Source: Pisaster brevispinus (Eukaryota; Echinodermata; Asteroidea; Forcipulatida; Asteriidae). Taken from it: a stretch of 64,000 nt of DNA. The notes beneath the pieces were generated by a model. That model was not told the origin of the DNA. It did not search any database and saw only the letters and a list, made by a program, of their open reading frames with translations. The position numbers and the translations under genes are program-made. Shown piece by piece: positions 47,301-59,891 of the stretch. The stretch covers positions 17,986,592 to 18,050,591 of the forward strand of contig JAMKCF010000007.1 of assembly GCA_023634235.1 (NCBI GenBank), written 5' to 3'. Numbering within the stretch: position 1 is the first letter of the stretch; each line of letters starts with the position of its first letter.

Positions 47301-50300
47301 TCAATATTTATGTTCGATGTCCCTTCGGGGCCACATATGCAACCGTTTCGTTCACTCTGCACGATGACAGACAGGAAAACTTGACAACTCAGCGTGCCTT
47401 ATATCCAGTGGTTGAAGCGGAACTTGTGTCCGGATGCTTCCAGCAAATTAGTTTTGATTTATGCTCGTTCTGAATGGAATTACTTCCAATTTGCTACTGG
47501 CGAATCACCTCTCAGCCTCTCAGGTTATACTCACGGGGCAATATTAGGCAGTAATGATAGAGAGACGCCCGAGGCTTCGTTTCTCTTGCATCTGAAACCT
47601 CGAATCGGCAGATTTTGTATCCTCATAATTGACCGTACTTGATATCACAAATACAGGAAAATGGAGGAGTATTCTGAAACAAGCCATTGAAACAATTATT
47701 GGTTGTCTAATCTTCGGAAATGTCAATGAAAAATCTGGTAAATATTTTGTTTGTTTTCTATTACTTTTAATATTATGATTATTATTATTATAAATTATTA
47801 ATATTTTGTTTGTTTTTTTACACGTAAAACATCCGTTGCAATTAACGGAGAAACCTGTCCGTCTGAACTATTGTCATCTGCTAAAAACGTGTTTTCCCAA
47901 CACTCGGTTCTTGTGTCGATTGGCCAATACATCGAAAAAAGGACACGGACGTTCAGAATATCCCCATCGACAAACCCCTATCCGGTTTGCGCTCGAAAAC
48001 GTGACTGCCTAAATGAACACGCTATTCATCCGATCAGATGATTTCCTTATTATGGGTTACTCAGCTTTGCCATTGAAATTTGTAAACTGTACAAAGTCTT
48101 GCCGGGGCATCACTCAGTTTTTTTTCTATTACAAACTGTAGTTTCAAGGCTGTATCATTAATGATAAAGGTATCTCCGTACATGTATAATCTCTACTTGA
48201 TGCCAAAGGGTCAATTTCCAAATGAAAGACCATTTTATTTTTACTCAGTCACTGCCTTGTTTTTAATTTATCTTCCCCAAAGCAGGGGACATTTTAAGAG
48301 TTAAATATAAGCAAAATATAGGCAAAGAAAAACCTCGCATGTATTGTAAGCCGCCACTCCTTCATGAATAATTTCCAACTCCTACGTGTCCAATTACGAG
48401 ACACGCACTGCATTGTATTGTACACGCTTGAAAGGACACGCTTCAATTTTAATTAAGAAAATAAAATAATATTTCAGGAGGCAAGAATCAGCTTTGTGAT
48501 ACTATGAGACAGGCTTTCTGCGGGCAAACGTAGTGTAGGATATAATATGCTCCGGCTGGAATCACTGATTCGGAATCTTTCTCTAGGGGCATTTGATGGT
48601 TCTTTTATTAATTTATTCGTGCATTAAGGGTTTAATAAAAATCACATTGCAACCAAAAGGCTGAATTGAGTGATTTAAAAGGAACACACCAAGGATCAGA
48701 CGAATTATTACAATCAATCAATTATATATATATCTTTATACATTCAGCAAATAATTAAAATATAAATGCAAACAACAAATATGTAAATATAAAACATTAT
48801 TTGTTAAGAATTTACAATAAAAACAATATCTGAAGGAAAATGTTTTGGCATTTGATGGTTCTGGCATTTGATGATTCCAAATAGAATGTGGTCATTTGAT
48901 GGTTGACGGTTCTTGGTGGGCAGTGGACGGTTCTTGGAAATACCATTGTATGGATGGGCATTTCACCGTTCTTAGATAAAAGTGGGCGTTTCAAGTTTGT
49001 AATGATATGTGGACAATCAAGTGGTTCTTAATTAATAACATGTGGCCATTTGATGGCTCAACTTTAAAATCTGCGCATATCAACCAATAAATCAATTGTT
49101 TTTTGTTTTTCCTCTCGAATATTGTCAATGCGTGCATTCGGTGCCTATAGGTACACGTCACGAGAGTGCGCCACCACATGATATCTAAATGGACAGGCTT
49201 AACACTAATTCGGGGAGGAATTAAACTGTAATAACTCATGAACAACTCATAAAAATAGTAAATAATTATTATAAATTAATATCAAACCAAATAATGTTTC
49301 AGACCCCCAAAACAATTGTGACAAAATCCCACACCATAGGACGTTTAAAACGAACACATCAACGTGGATTATTGTTACTGCAATACGTCATTATCCAATA
49401 AAATCAATTGTTTGATTTTAATCTTCAGACTCTCGGAAACCACGAGTTTGACAACGGACCTGCAGGTCTGGAACAGTTTCTACGTGACGTCAATGCATCG
49501 GTGGTCAGCTGCAATATCGACGCAACCCAAGAACCAAGCATTGATGGACTCTTCACCAAGAGTGTAGTCTTGACAATCGGCGGGGAAAAGCTTGGAATAG
49601 TCGGGTACACATTCGCCCGGACCCCACAGATATCCACAACGGGTAAGTTTCTGAAAAGCAACAGCGTTGGCTTAAGAAGCTTGCTTGGTTTCATCTAATT
49701 CTTTTCAATTTGCAATGTTCTAAACTGAGTTTCATATAACTATTCGATGTGACTCAACTCATATCAAGGATCACGTCCTGTGTTTGGCGATTTTCCGTGA
49801 ATTAAGACGACATTGATCACTGGTCCTCTGTAGCTTCACATTCTGCCATCTTTACTTCATACCCTCTTCAGCTTTTATACAAAACAGAACAACAAATTTC
49901 GTCTAAAATATGCCTTTATTTCAGTGCAAAGCCAGAAGCTTCGGAGCAATCGATAGCAGAGTTTTTTGCTGCTTGCTTCTTAACCAATCAATAGCAATAA
50001 AAGACGTCTCTGGTCAGCCGGCAAATAATTATGTCCTTGATGTCCTTGAGAAAGAGGCGTCAAACGTAGGTGATGCTGAGTGTACACGTGGCGTAGGTCC
50101 CTTAAATGAGGCTAATTGCAAGTTGTACGTAGTGGCACGCTCTAAAGTCAACTAATGATATATCAAACAAGATGAATGTGCATTTTATCAGAACATTCTC
50201 AACACCAATGATCACACTTAGAATCGATTATTCAATAACATAATGAACACAAATGGTCAAGAAGGTCTGAACCAAGACACATCAGTCGACGAGTCACAAG

Positions 50301-53300
50301 GCAAAGAATCTGTCATTCGCGTTCGTAAATGCTCAACACAGTGACATGCCTCAAACCCACTAACCTTACAGCTATATTCATTTCGTAACAAACACAGTTA
50401 TAGCCCAAAGTGTCCAGTCCGAAGGCAACGCGTCCCTTTAAAAATTATGCTGCACACTCTGTTGTCATCTTCAAATTGTTATACACCGTTGCAAAGTGTA
50501 ACACAACGTGACAGGAAAATTGAATATCAGTTAATAGGAGGATGAAAGAGAAGCCACGCATGACGAAACAGAAGCATTAATTATTGCCCAGTCTACAGCT
50601 AGTCTGTCCGTGGAGGTCTCCTACCTTCATGGTCTGATTTACACCAAGATAATAATGTTTTAAACTATAGTGCTAGATTTGATATTAGTCATCATGACAT
50701 ATTGTGGCAAGACAACTGCTAGAAAACGTAAAACAATAACGTAATTAAAGATGAAACTCAAAGGTTCTTACCCCATCACGTCACGCATGGAGGAAGTCTT
50801 TTGCTTCCTCCATGCTTCACGGAAGCGAGATTCCGATACAGCAACTGCCGTTGACAGTCTAGTTTAAACGTAGGGTATACTTATGGTGTTTGTCGAAGAC
50901 CAGTATCTTAATGTATCAAAAAATAAGCATAAAATAACAAACCTGTGGAAATTTTGGCTCAATACGTCATCGAAGTTGCAAGAAAATAATGTAAGAAAAA
51001 ACACCATTGTTGCATAAAATTATGTGCTTTCAAATGCCTGAGAAAGGCTTCGTGCCTGAAGCCGTTCTCATAATCATTCACATTTTTGGGTAAAAAATGA
51101 CTTCTTTCTCTAAAATAACATTACTTCAAAGGGGATCGTTTGTGATTTTGCTTTATAATATCAACAGCTCTCCAGTGCTACCATTTAGTTTTCATGGTCA
51201 TTAACTTTTGGAGTAATTACCAAAAGTACACCCTGCCTTTCAGCAAAAAGACTTTTTTGTGTATCATTTCTCGGTGGTGATAAATGTTAATCTTGCACCG
51301 AGGATACCGAATAAATACATATTTGTTTACCCTACACCGATGTGTAGCATTGTATACTCAGTATGAGAGTGATGGTAGTTCAAATTCTCTGAGATCTTTA
51401 CAAATAAATCCAAAATGGTCTATGTAATGGGGCACAAATGAAGGAATGTTCCGCTTTGATGTGGTTTGGCAAAGAGGTCTGCCGCAACCGTTTGTCATGT
51501 GACATGCACCACCACCATATAACCTTAGATCGCTACGTCGTATCGTCTGCTGTCTTACAATGACACTTGGGACAAGGGTTGGACTCTAAATGAAACTAAA
51601 TACAAATGTTTATGGAAGACAGCGGTTCCAGCATAAAAGATATGGACGAACTACTCCAAGTCCCATTCTCATTGCACTTCACCGGCTTCCAGAGAAACGC
51701 CTCCGATTTAAACTTCCTCTACTCAGTTATTTTGGAAAAGTTATATCCTCTGTCTCCTTCCAACATCACAATCTACCAACGTGACAGCAATCTACGCACA
51801 CTCTTGCCAAATTCAACACACTCAGTTGGCCACAATGCTTTCGGTATTGATTGGTCTGAGACTATTAAAGAACAATCTACCTGTTCAATTCCGCCAATCA
51901 ACTTCACTCCATGTCTTCAACATCAACATCAATACTGAACTAGTTCTGATCAGAGCTGTTAAACTTGTTTATTTTTGATCTAGCTGCTCTGTGCGACCTA
52001 TAAGAACTCATTGGTCTTATCACTAGCGTTATATCATGCTAGGAGCCAAGACAACTTCCGGAGCAGAAACAAGCACCACTGTAAGATGGCGTTTTATAAT
52101 AGGGGTCACATTCTGCAGAAAAATATATAGAAGAGTGTGTTGGCTCTTTAAAATGCGACACGGAACTCGACCACAAGACAACCTATGGTGTGTAAAACAA
52201 ACTCTGTCTCATCCCAGAACACGGCGTCAGGTACACCAAAGCGACTCATATAAATTCACTGATCGGATTCGCAAAGTTCTAGTTCTACCGTCCGAAACTG
52301 CGAAACAAAAATTTCGTTCACAAAACCATTGTTCTCTAGCTTTTGAGTCGTTAATGTACAAAAGAAAACAATTTCGGGGAGGATTATTATCTTACACCAT
52401 GATCGCTTATTCTCAGAGGACAATATTTCATTTTCTCAAGGCCCGTGAATGTATTGAACACTAAGAATTGTAGTTTTTTTAAAAGTTCCTTCGCTTCTAT
52501 AGAAGTTTCGAACCTTAAACCATGTTACTAGATGTGTGCCACCAAGCCATGCACGCCCTGCTGCCGCTGTATCTGAATAATATTGTGTACATCGGATGCA
52601 AACGGAATACATCTCAATACTAACGTCATTGGGCATCAAAGCAAAATAATCATCTTGTTCTTTCAACATGTTCAAAACTTAACCATTTTAAAGAAAGTTC
52701 TCTATTTTTGGTCCGAATTAACTCCCAAACCGCAGCCTGATAATACGTATGAATATAAGAACAGCTTTTCGCCTGACGGCGATTAGAGAAAGTTTTCAGA
52801 ACCACAGCATCATCCAGAAAGATTATCATGGTATCCCGCAAATTTGGTTTTTAAATTTAACTGTTTTTTTGCTGGGCTTTATTATCTTGTAAACATTCTG
52901 TATAGCCTACTTTTTAACATATAAATTCCTGTGCTTTGTTTCCCCCTTGCTCTTCCCCCTGACATTTTATAATATTTTATTTCATTTATTTGTATTAATT
53001 TATATACTTAATTAGTTTTTTACTTGTGTTGTGACAGAGAAGTTAGTATTCAGTGATGAGATACCCGCCATACAGGCTGAGGTTGATCGACTCGTAGCGG
53101 AGGAAAACATCAATAAGATCATTGCTGTGGGCCACGCTGGGTATAACACAGACATCAAGATTGCCAAGGAGGTTCAGGGGGTTGACATAGTCGTCGGTGG
53201 TCACACGAACACATTTCTCTACACTGGTGAGGCACATTTTTATGCGATATGTATTTCCCATGGTGAAGTCGTCTCAATGTTCACCCATTCAAATCAATAT

Positions 53301-56300
53301 CGTCAAAATCGAGGCTAAAAGGAGTTAAATGGTCTGCACTTGTTGGTGCTTTGAGAACAAATGAAAGTTATTATTGCCTGGAGTCAGGGAGCAATACAAA
53401 GATGATGACACGGTTTGTTATATTTATGTACCATTTTAGTACCTCTATATCTGCTTTCATCAAGGGTCCTCTGTTACAAACAGATTATGTCACCTGTATG
53501 CCTAAACACCCTGTGTTTACATAAAATATCACACACCCCTGCCACAATGCGATGGGCAAACGGTTAATCACTGTCTGAAAGCACACACCGTAATTTCAAC
53601 AAACAGTTATGTGGTGTTTTACTTTACATCGAGGTATTTTTCTACAACCGTGGCACCGCTGCCAATGGACGCAGCCGAACGGAGTAATTCTAATCGTACA
53701 CGTACTTAATTTATCTGATACTTGCCTGGTTAGGTACACCACCTGCGTCAGAGACACCTCAAGGAGTTTATCCGACGGTCGTGCAACCTGACTCCGACTC
53801 AAGTGGTAATGTACTGGTTGTTCAGGATTACACGTTGGCCAAATACCTGGGGCGTCTGGACGTAACATTTGACGACAGTGGAAAACTCACCAGCTGGGAA
53901 GGCAACCCTATTTTGCTGGATAGCAACGTCGAAGAAGGTACTACGTTGTTATGTGAAAAACTTTTGGAAAAAAATTAATGATTAAATGGATGAGTGAACC
54001 TCTGAAAGTGGCCCAACAATGGCCTGTTGAAGATTTCACGTAGTAACTTATTAGGCTGCTCACAAGTGGACTTATGGGACTTTCATCATCTTTTTTCATC
54101 ATTTGTTGTTACCTAAGAACGTTAACATGTGAATTGGTCTGTGAATTGTGGAAAATTCAATAGAAATACAACATTGATAAGATAATGACGGTGATTCTAG
54201 ATCGTGCAAGCAACTCGTGCGGGTTTGAATGTACTTTGCTTTCACAACGTGAAGGGGTGCAGTTGGGTCCCACTGGTCAGCTACTAGCAAGACATTAACT
54301 CTGCGTGACACCATCAAATAAAAATCACACCATTTCGCCATGCCTTACTTGTTGAGTAACAGTTTGATTTTAGCGTGTTATACATTTCTGTGAAGAACCA
54401 AACCACTTTTAAATCACCCAATCACTTTTAAATCAGCCAAATCATTAGATATAGACCCATTTTATTAAATAAAATCAATTCAAGCAAAATTGCATTTTGA
54501 GATGAGCCCACATGTCTCTTTCTGCTCAATCAACCATTTCTTTGACTAACGCCCTTTGTGTACACAACTTAGCAAGGCTGAGTAATTGCTGTACAATTCC
54601 TATGAGATTCCTGGAGAGCGGGTCAATGTTGGATTGTGTTAGTTAAAAACAAACCCCGGGTAGTGATAAGACATTTGGCATGCTATTTAGCTAGGTGCAG
54701 TTGTAGAACTTGGAAATTTTAAGATTTTTCTAGACTAATGACTTTTTAATTAAAAACTGTTACTCAATAAGTGGGCGATGGTGTCACGGAGGGGGACAGT
54801 GAGAAAGCTACTTTCAATTTGTTCTTCTGTTTTTGCTTTATAAATTCATTTGTTTGTGTTGTTCCGATAGATCCGGGAATTCTGGAGGAGATTGAGGCAT
54901 GGGGTGAGGAAGTCCGGAATGTATCCAGAGAGTACATTGGAAAGACCAACGTTCTTATGGATCACAACTGCCGGATGAAAGAATGTAATTTGGGAAATAT
55001 GTTGGCCGACGCCTTCGTTAGCTATGGGACTCACCCCCTGGTGAATGGGACTCGTCTGAATGACGTCACCATCGCGATGTTTAATGCCGGTGGAATAAGA
55101 ACATCTCTGTCACCTGGCAAGTTTTATTGATTAATCAATTGCTCTTTTCTTGTCTATTTTGTTAAAGCTATAGGGAATGGGGTTTTTTACGGTAAAAGGA
55201 AAATTGTCCATTGACTCCTTAGCATTTTTCCTCTGCTCAATGTTGACATTATACAATTGTTGCACGCTGTGACGGGGTCCATGGCGTTTTGTACACCCGA
55301 GGGGGGAAATGGCACCCTCGGCTTCGCCTCGGGTGCCATTTTCACCCAAGGGTGTACAAAACCCATGGACCCCAAATCACAGCGTGCAACAATTGTTTTG
55401 TTATATCTTGGTAACATGATAACATTAATTACGCAGAGTATGCAAAGTTTAATAAGCAGACTAACAGTAATACAGTTGTTCAAACAAGAAACCATTCTTC
55501 ACTGTTCCCTCGAATCCGCGGCCGTTTCGTACTAAGCGCTGGAAATCGACCAACGGTGGGAACGATCAAGGTGATGTACACCGGTTAACATCACTCATGT
55601 TACCCGCCGCGCTGTGTAGCCGTGGTACATGCGTATTTGTTGCACGGCACGTGATTGGTTCTCGACCAATCAAACTTCACAGTTTGTTACCGAGGTATAA
55701 CAAATTGGGTTGTCCCAGGGTCCGTCGAGTTATTCTCCCTCCATATAAAAAATATCCCTACACTTTTGTAAGTTTACAAATGTCAGAGCAACAACCTTGA
55801 AACATTGGTCCCTACACCAGCCTTCGGCAAATAGGACCACTTTTCAGGACCTAGGTCATCCAAAATACTTCAAGTAAGTAACCCACAGGTCATAATTGTG
55901 CACTGTACCCCTTTTATTTGGCCCTCAAATCTGTCCATCTATCTTGAGGACCTCCAAAATACTCATGAGGCGCACCCCTAAAAACAATAAACAAATTAAT
56001 GTACTGTTGCCAGTCTTATCGTCAACTGACTGCATAATATGGTTCGTCGCAATCAACACGAGCGACTTAATACAGTGCGCCACCAAGTGTTTGCACAAAG
56101 GCCTTATTATTAATTCACGGTTCGACATGGAAGCAAATTTGTCGACACTGTCGTGAGATTTATGCGGACTGTATAAGCGTTGTCAGTGATCCAGCCATAG
56201 CTACAGTCGAAGCTACAGCTGTGTTAAACAAAAAAACTGAAGTTCAATTTGCAAGTTCTCTTTTCTATTTGTGAAGTTTTGTCAATCATGTCAAATGTCG

Positions 56301-57867
56301 GTGAAATCGACGAATAAGAAACATTTAAAAAACTGCAACATTGACCCCTTTTGCGACTGTTTTCTGCAGGTGATATTACTGTTGGTGACATCACGTCTGT
56401 TTTACCATTCGGTAACATAGTTAACACAATCACCATAAAAGGGATGTACCTCCTGGAAGCGTTGGAACACGCCGTGGCGAGGTACTCCGACAGCGAGCCA
56501 CCAGGAGAGTTCCTCCAAGTTGCTGGTAGGTTACCGCCAGTCAATAGACGCAATAATAACACCACCGCATGTGTTACGGGCAATACATTTACCACCCAAT
56601 GATAGAAACTCAGTGAAAACGCTATTCAAGCTTGTGAACTCACATCCTAAATAATATGAGCTTTAAAATAGACATAGGGGTCGTTATTGCTGTCACTAGT
56701 CTGGGTTCAAGACGTTACCAACATATTTTTCATGTTATAACTATTGTATGTCATTACCCGATGAATGACTGAAAAATTATGACCCCAGCCATCCCACCCC
56801 CAGAAAGGTGGTGTTTATTTTCTAAATATGCATTTCTGTGTTTCTTTTATCTTTAAAAAGGATTACTAGTAACCTACAATCTCTCCAAAAGTGTTGGTAG
56901 TCGAGTAGCCAAGGTCGAGGTTCGTTGCAGCATTTGCGATGTCCCAGACTTTGCCCCCCTTGATCCGAACGAAGTGTACAAAGTTCTAGTGAACGACTTC
57001 ATCGTCAAAGGTGGAGACGGTTACACCATGTTACAGGACAACCTGATTGAGAATATTTCTGGTAAGTTGCGAAGTAGTAGTCGTGGTCCTAGGCGTTCTT
57101 CGTTGTACTTTTGCAGGACATTCGAGGACCAGGAAAATGACTTGCCGACAGAGGACGCACTGTTAAACGTGGACTGTAATTTATACACAGCGCCATGCAG
57201 TACCCTCTTCAGTTCAAACTAATGAGTCTTGGATACAATAAACTTTACTTTTATGCTTTTCAAATTGGGGCCATTTTCATTGTGCTTGTTACCACGAGGT
57301 GCCGTGATCGCAGACTTGTGCGGCATGCAGCAGTGTGAAACTTGGTTAAAATACTACGGATCTGGCTTGGCCAACCAAAAGCCGTTTTACAGTAATAGGC
57401 TATCTCTAACAGAATGTTTAAAAGTGCGACTTGGGGAGAACTCTTAGAATTCAAACTCGTTTCGACTTCGAAAACATGGAGTTACACCCGCTCTCTCCTC
57501 CATGTACACACACAGTGAAGCATCTATTCAAACAACGATGACCTTAGCTGTCCCAACGTAAAACAAAGGCCTAGCTGTAAATAGGCAGCCCAAACTTATA
57601 ATTAGGCCATGTCATTGTTATTGATGTTTAAATATCATTGCCTGTATCATTAATTCGACAGGTAATCTAGACGTAACTGTTGTCACCGATTACATAAAAC
57701 GGTTGACGCCAATGACGCCCGGGCTGGAGAGACGGATTACTTTCGTAGGGAATGACGACAACCTTTGCAGTGATGGGTCAACTTCTGGGGGTCGTCGTGA
57801 GACTGGAGTTTCGGCTGTTTTCTCAGTACTTATCATCGCGTTTTTACGTTACTTTTTATTCCGGTAG
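41338..57867 (+). CDS. NT5E: Ecto-5'-nucleotidase (CD73-like), eight coding exons, 581 aa, GPI-anchored
   Basis: Exons 41338-41667, 49429-49642, 53038-53226, 53734-53937, 54871-55116, 56370-56525, 56861-57061 and 57662-57867 join in phase (1746 nt). Signal peptide residues 1-19; start chosen at the ATG at 41338. Metal-site residues of the calcineurin-like domain are all present: D29 and H31 (TNDVH), D82 (GGDQFQG), N114/H115 (GNHE), H214 (GHAG) and H237 (GGHTNTF). The C-terminal nucleotide-binding domain has N384/R389 (NAGGIR), F408 (LPFG) and Y501 (GGDGY) for base stacking; vertebrate CD73 has Phe at the last position. The end (about residues 550-581) is a Ser/Gly linker, GGRRETG, and a hydrophobic tail, fitting a GPI signal. 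The enzyme hydrolyses extracellular AMP to adenosine. Intron 5 uses a GC donor (G|GCAAGT at 55117). Intron 1 (7.8 kb) holds a LINE. Vertebrate CD73 is 574 aa. Confidence 0.95.
42393..44764 (-). mobile_element. L2/CR1-clade LINE, 5'-truncated and inactivated, in NT5E intron 1
   Basis: On the minus strand 44764-43193 encodes the end of an AP-type endonuclease (GLSDHSAV) and a reverse transcriptase with NFRPVANL, LLDLSAAFDTVDH, SVPQGSVLGP and the catalytic YADD. The frame continues at 43311-42574 with the L2/CR1 C-terminal region (LHWLPV, RLWNALP). The 3' end is GCGCTTTATAAATG followed by (ATT)n. It is broken: there is no 5' half of the endonuclease, about 100 residues are missing between the endonuclease linker (EEAKTS) and the RT start (WLLKEC), and an A-run near 43235-43245 shifts the frame. 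Transcription is opposite to the host gene. Confidence 0.95.
45095..45315 (+). repeat. Diverged SINE body, same family as 22663-23033
   Basis: Shared phrases with the minus-strand SINE at 22663-23033: GGGACATAAAGCCGTAGGTC, TGCACGTAAAA, and CCCCGGTGT; preceded by a B-box-like GGTTCAAGTCCC. Strongly diverged. Confidence 0.7.
47130..47310. repeat. Imperfect tandem repeat, about 59-bp unit, 3 copies
   Basis: Units share GTCAATATTCACGACTT, CAGGCACAAGTCGTGC and TTGTCATGGATATTAGC phrases. Intron 1 of NT5E. Confidence 0.75.
50936..51215 (+). repeat. Dispersed repeat B, copy 2
   Basis: Colinear with 3716-3985 in the same orientation; see that entry for shared blocks. Lies in NT5E intron 2. Confidence 0.8.
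51290..51375 (-). repeat. SINE family S tail fragment
   Basis: On the minus strand it reads CTGAGTATACAATGCTACAC followed by ATCGGTGTAGGGTAAAC, matching the tail of the SINE at 35843-36000. Confidence 0.7.
51600..51965 (+). pseudogene. Decayed LINE C-terminal fragment
   Basis: Across shifted plus-strand frames, pieces of the L2/CR1 post-RT region can be read: HRLPEKRLRFKLPLL resembles the LHWLPV..RIQFKLLLLT motif, and LRLLKNNLPVQFRQSTSLHV resembles RLWNALP..IR...S...FK. Several frameshifts. NT5E intron 2. Confidence 0.65.
51966..53037. other. NT5E intron 2, remaining part
   Basis: A 142-codon plus-strand frame at 52036-52464 has no recognised similarity and no splice context. Otherwise AT-rich, with a T-rich tract ahead of exon 3. 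Confidence 0.4.
54360..54530 (+). repeat. Dispersed repeat E, copy 1
   Basis: Shares ACTTTTAAAT, AAACCATTAGAT-like, TAGACCC and GAGATGAGCCCACAT blocks in order with 58155-58310. NT5E intron 4. Confidence 0.65.
55254..55395. mobile_element. Foldback element, about 65-bp inverted arms, NT5E intron 5
   Basis: CAATTGTTGCACGCTGTGA begins the left arm and is inverted at the right end; GGGTCCATGG, TTTTGTACACCC and ATGGCACCC blocks pair along the arms, with a loop near GGCTTCGCC. A second, outer-type inverted pair, TTGTTATATCTTGGTAAC (55399) and GTTACCGAGGTATAACAA (55685), suggests it sits beside or inside a second element. Confidence 0.85.
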
Positions 57868-58020
57868 CTAGAGTGAAGTTTCAAAGTAGAACATGTGCAG
57901 TGAAAGTGTTAAACATAAATATTAGGAAAGATACTTGTCCAGTTACTTTAAAATAGTTTAAATCTTCCGGTATACCAGAATTGGAACAAGGGTCAACAAT
58001 TTGATTTCAGATACTGCAGT

Positions 58021-58026
58021 AATAAA
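58021..58026 (+). terminator. Putative NT5E poly(A) signal
   Basis: AATAAA 154 bases after the stop codon, the first canonical hexamer downstream. It would give a 3' UTR of about 170-180 nt. Confidence 0.5.
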
Positions 58027-58154
58027 TATACTTCTAGAACAGAAGTTATTTAGAAGTTATCATCGATTTATTTCAGCACAGTGTGCATCGTAACTTTTGA
58101 CGTCACTGCATGACACCCTCGTCACCTCTTGTCACCTGTCACCTGTCACCTTGA

Positions 58155-58310
58155 CAATTAGCGTGTAATACAGTATTGTGTGTTGAGAACACACTCACTT
58201 TTAAATGGCTCAAACCATTAGATTTAGGCCTAGACCCCTCTGACTAAATAGAACAAAATCAAGCACATTTTTCAAAGAGATGAGCCCACATATTCTGTCT
58301 CATTATAGCG
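58155..58310 (+). repeat. Dispersed repeat E, copy 2
   Basis: Colinear with 54360-54530; includes CATTAGATTTAGGCCTAGAC and GAGATGAGCCCACAT. Confidence 0.65.
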
Positions 58311-59891
58311 TTTATACACTTAACTTGACACCATAAAAAAAACTCACACGCTAACACCATCCGACAGTTTTCAACTGGTGTCTTTAAAACATTAGGGAGC
58401 AAATTGTGGTTTTTGAGCAAGTTGATTGTGGGGGGAAAAACGACTCAGGTCTCTAAAAAGTGATAGACACCAAAGTTTTAACAAGTTTTATGAACTTGTT
58501 TGATACAATTTATGCACTACTAAACTTCGTAGTCTAGACACTATTGTGTACATTTAACCAGTAAACAAAATTTGTACATTTTCACAAAGTTTCACAGATA
58601 CATTGACAAAATGTGTAATGAATGTTAACAGCCACGAATTGTCGCATGACTGCTTGAAATTCTTTATTCGAATACAATTTATGCATTACAATAAACTTCG
58701 GAGCCTACACACTAAAATAATCAACTGGTAAAGAAATAATCAGGCCAAGAGGAGGCAGGCATATTGGCCAACCAGGGTTGTATTTTGCCTTCCATGCGCC
58801 ACACTACAATTACCCATGTAATTGAAGACATTTTCTCCATCAACCAAACTATGGTTAAAATAAAATTTCACTAAACTATTTGAAGGCAATTTTTACCAAC
58901 TTATGGACAAAATACAAAATTTACACAACTATCTGAAGTAACTTTAGCTAACTTCTGAGAAAAACTGATAAAAGAAGTTAACCAAGTTTGACGGGAAACA
59001 CTCTCTCACTTGTCTTTTTCTAGAGACACAGATGAGTGTTACTATCCAACTTTTGTGATGACATTGAATGTGATTTTGTATTGCTTCTAATGCACAAATG
59101 TTGTGTGTAAAAATTAAATCTTTCTTAAAATAAGAAAAACAAACCCAGCTATGTTTAAATTCTATTTTTGCTGGCCCAATAAAATAAGGTCAATCCAGAC
59201 AGGCCTTTGTGATACTGAACAGTGACTGAAAGTGATAATATAGTGACTGATAAATTATAGCTCCAAAGTCAAGGTGGACAGGCAATGCCTGTCAATACTC
59301 AAGTTATTTAATATTTGCATCGTAAACACAACCACCCATACAGTCTAACTTAGCTACACTAGTAAATTTCTAAAGGCAAGCGTCTGTCTCATCTTGAAAA
59401 TGGCCCAATCTAATGCATGTTGACCAGTGAACAAACTGTTGTTCTTTAATAATAATACCACAGTAACGCCGCAGTTATACAACTCTGTCTGTGATCGTCA
59501 CCATGGATATGTTATACAATACACTGTACTAGAGTACTACTGCTGTAACGTATGACTGTGTTTGAGCAGAGCTAAGCAGAAATGTAACTACAAAACCGCT
59601 TTGACGGGTTTCCATAATAGACAGCTTTATGGTCTACATCTAGGCCTACAATCCCTACATAAGTTCTTATTTTATTAGTACAGGCAACATTTCTTACCGG
59701 TGAATGTGTGTTTAAGGTCCTCTAGACCCCAATATTGTCAAGAAGTTCTGCTAGGTCCGACATGATGACCCAGATAACAATTTAACGTTCTTACAACGTT
59801 GTAATAAAGTCAGACTTTGGTGTAAGTAACGCTAATTATTTAATGGTGTAACAATGAATCGTTGTTGACTCCCCTATACGTCTTCTTAACG

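Larger units (their letters stand above)
44765..49428. other. NT5E intron 1, distal part
   Basis: Holds a 16-bp perfect palindrome (AGTTTCAGCTGAAACT, 44833-44848), a SINE body (45095-45315), a 59-bp tandem (47130-47310) and repeated CATTTGATGGTTCT-like phrases (48590-49060). No exon recognised. Confidence 0.55.
57868..59890. other. NT5E 3' flank
   Basis: Contains the putative poly(A) signal at 58021, the second copy of repeat E (58155-58310), a run of short direct repeats CACCTGT near 58130, and AT-rich DNA. No CDS recognised. Confidence 0.5.

Noticed and set aside
52036..52464. 142-codon plus-strand frame in NT5E intron 2
   Set aside because: No family resemblance and no splice context; it lies beside a decayed LINE fragment.
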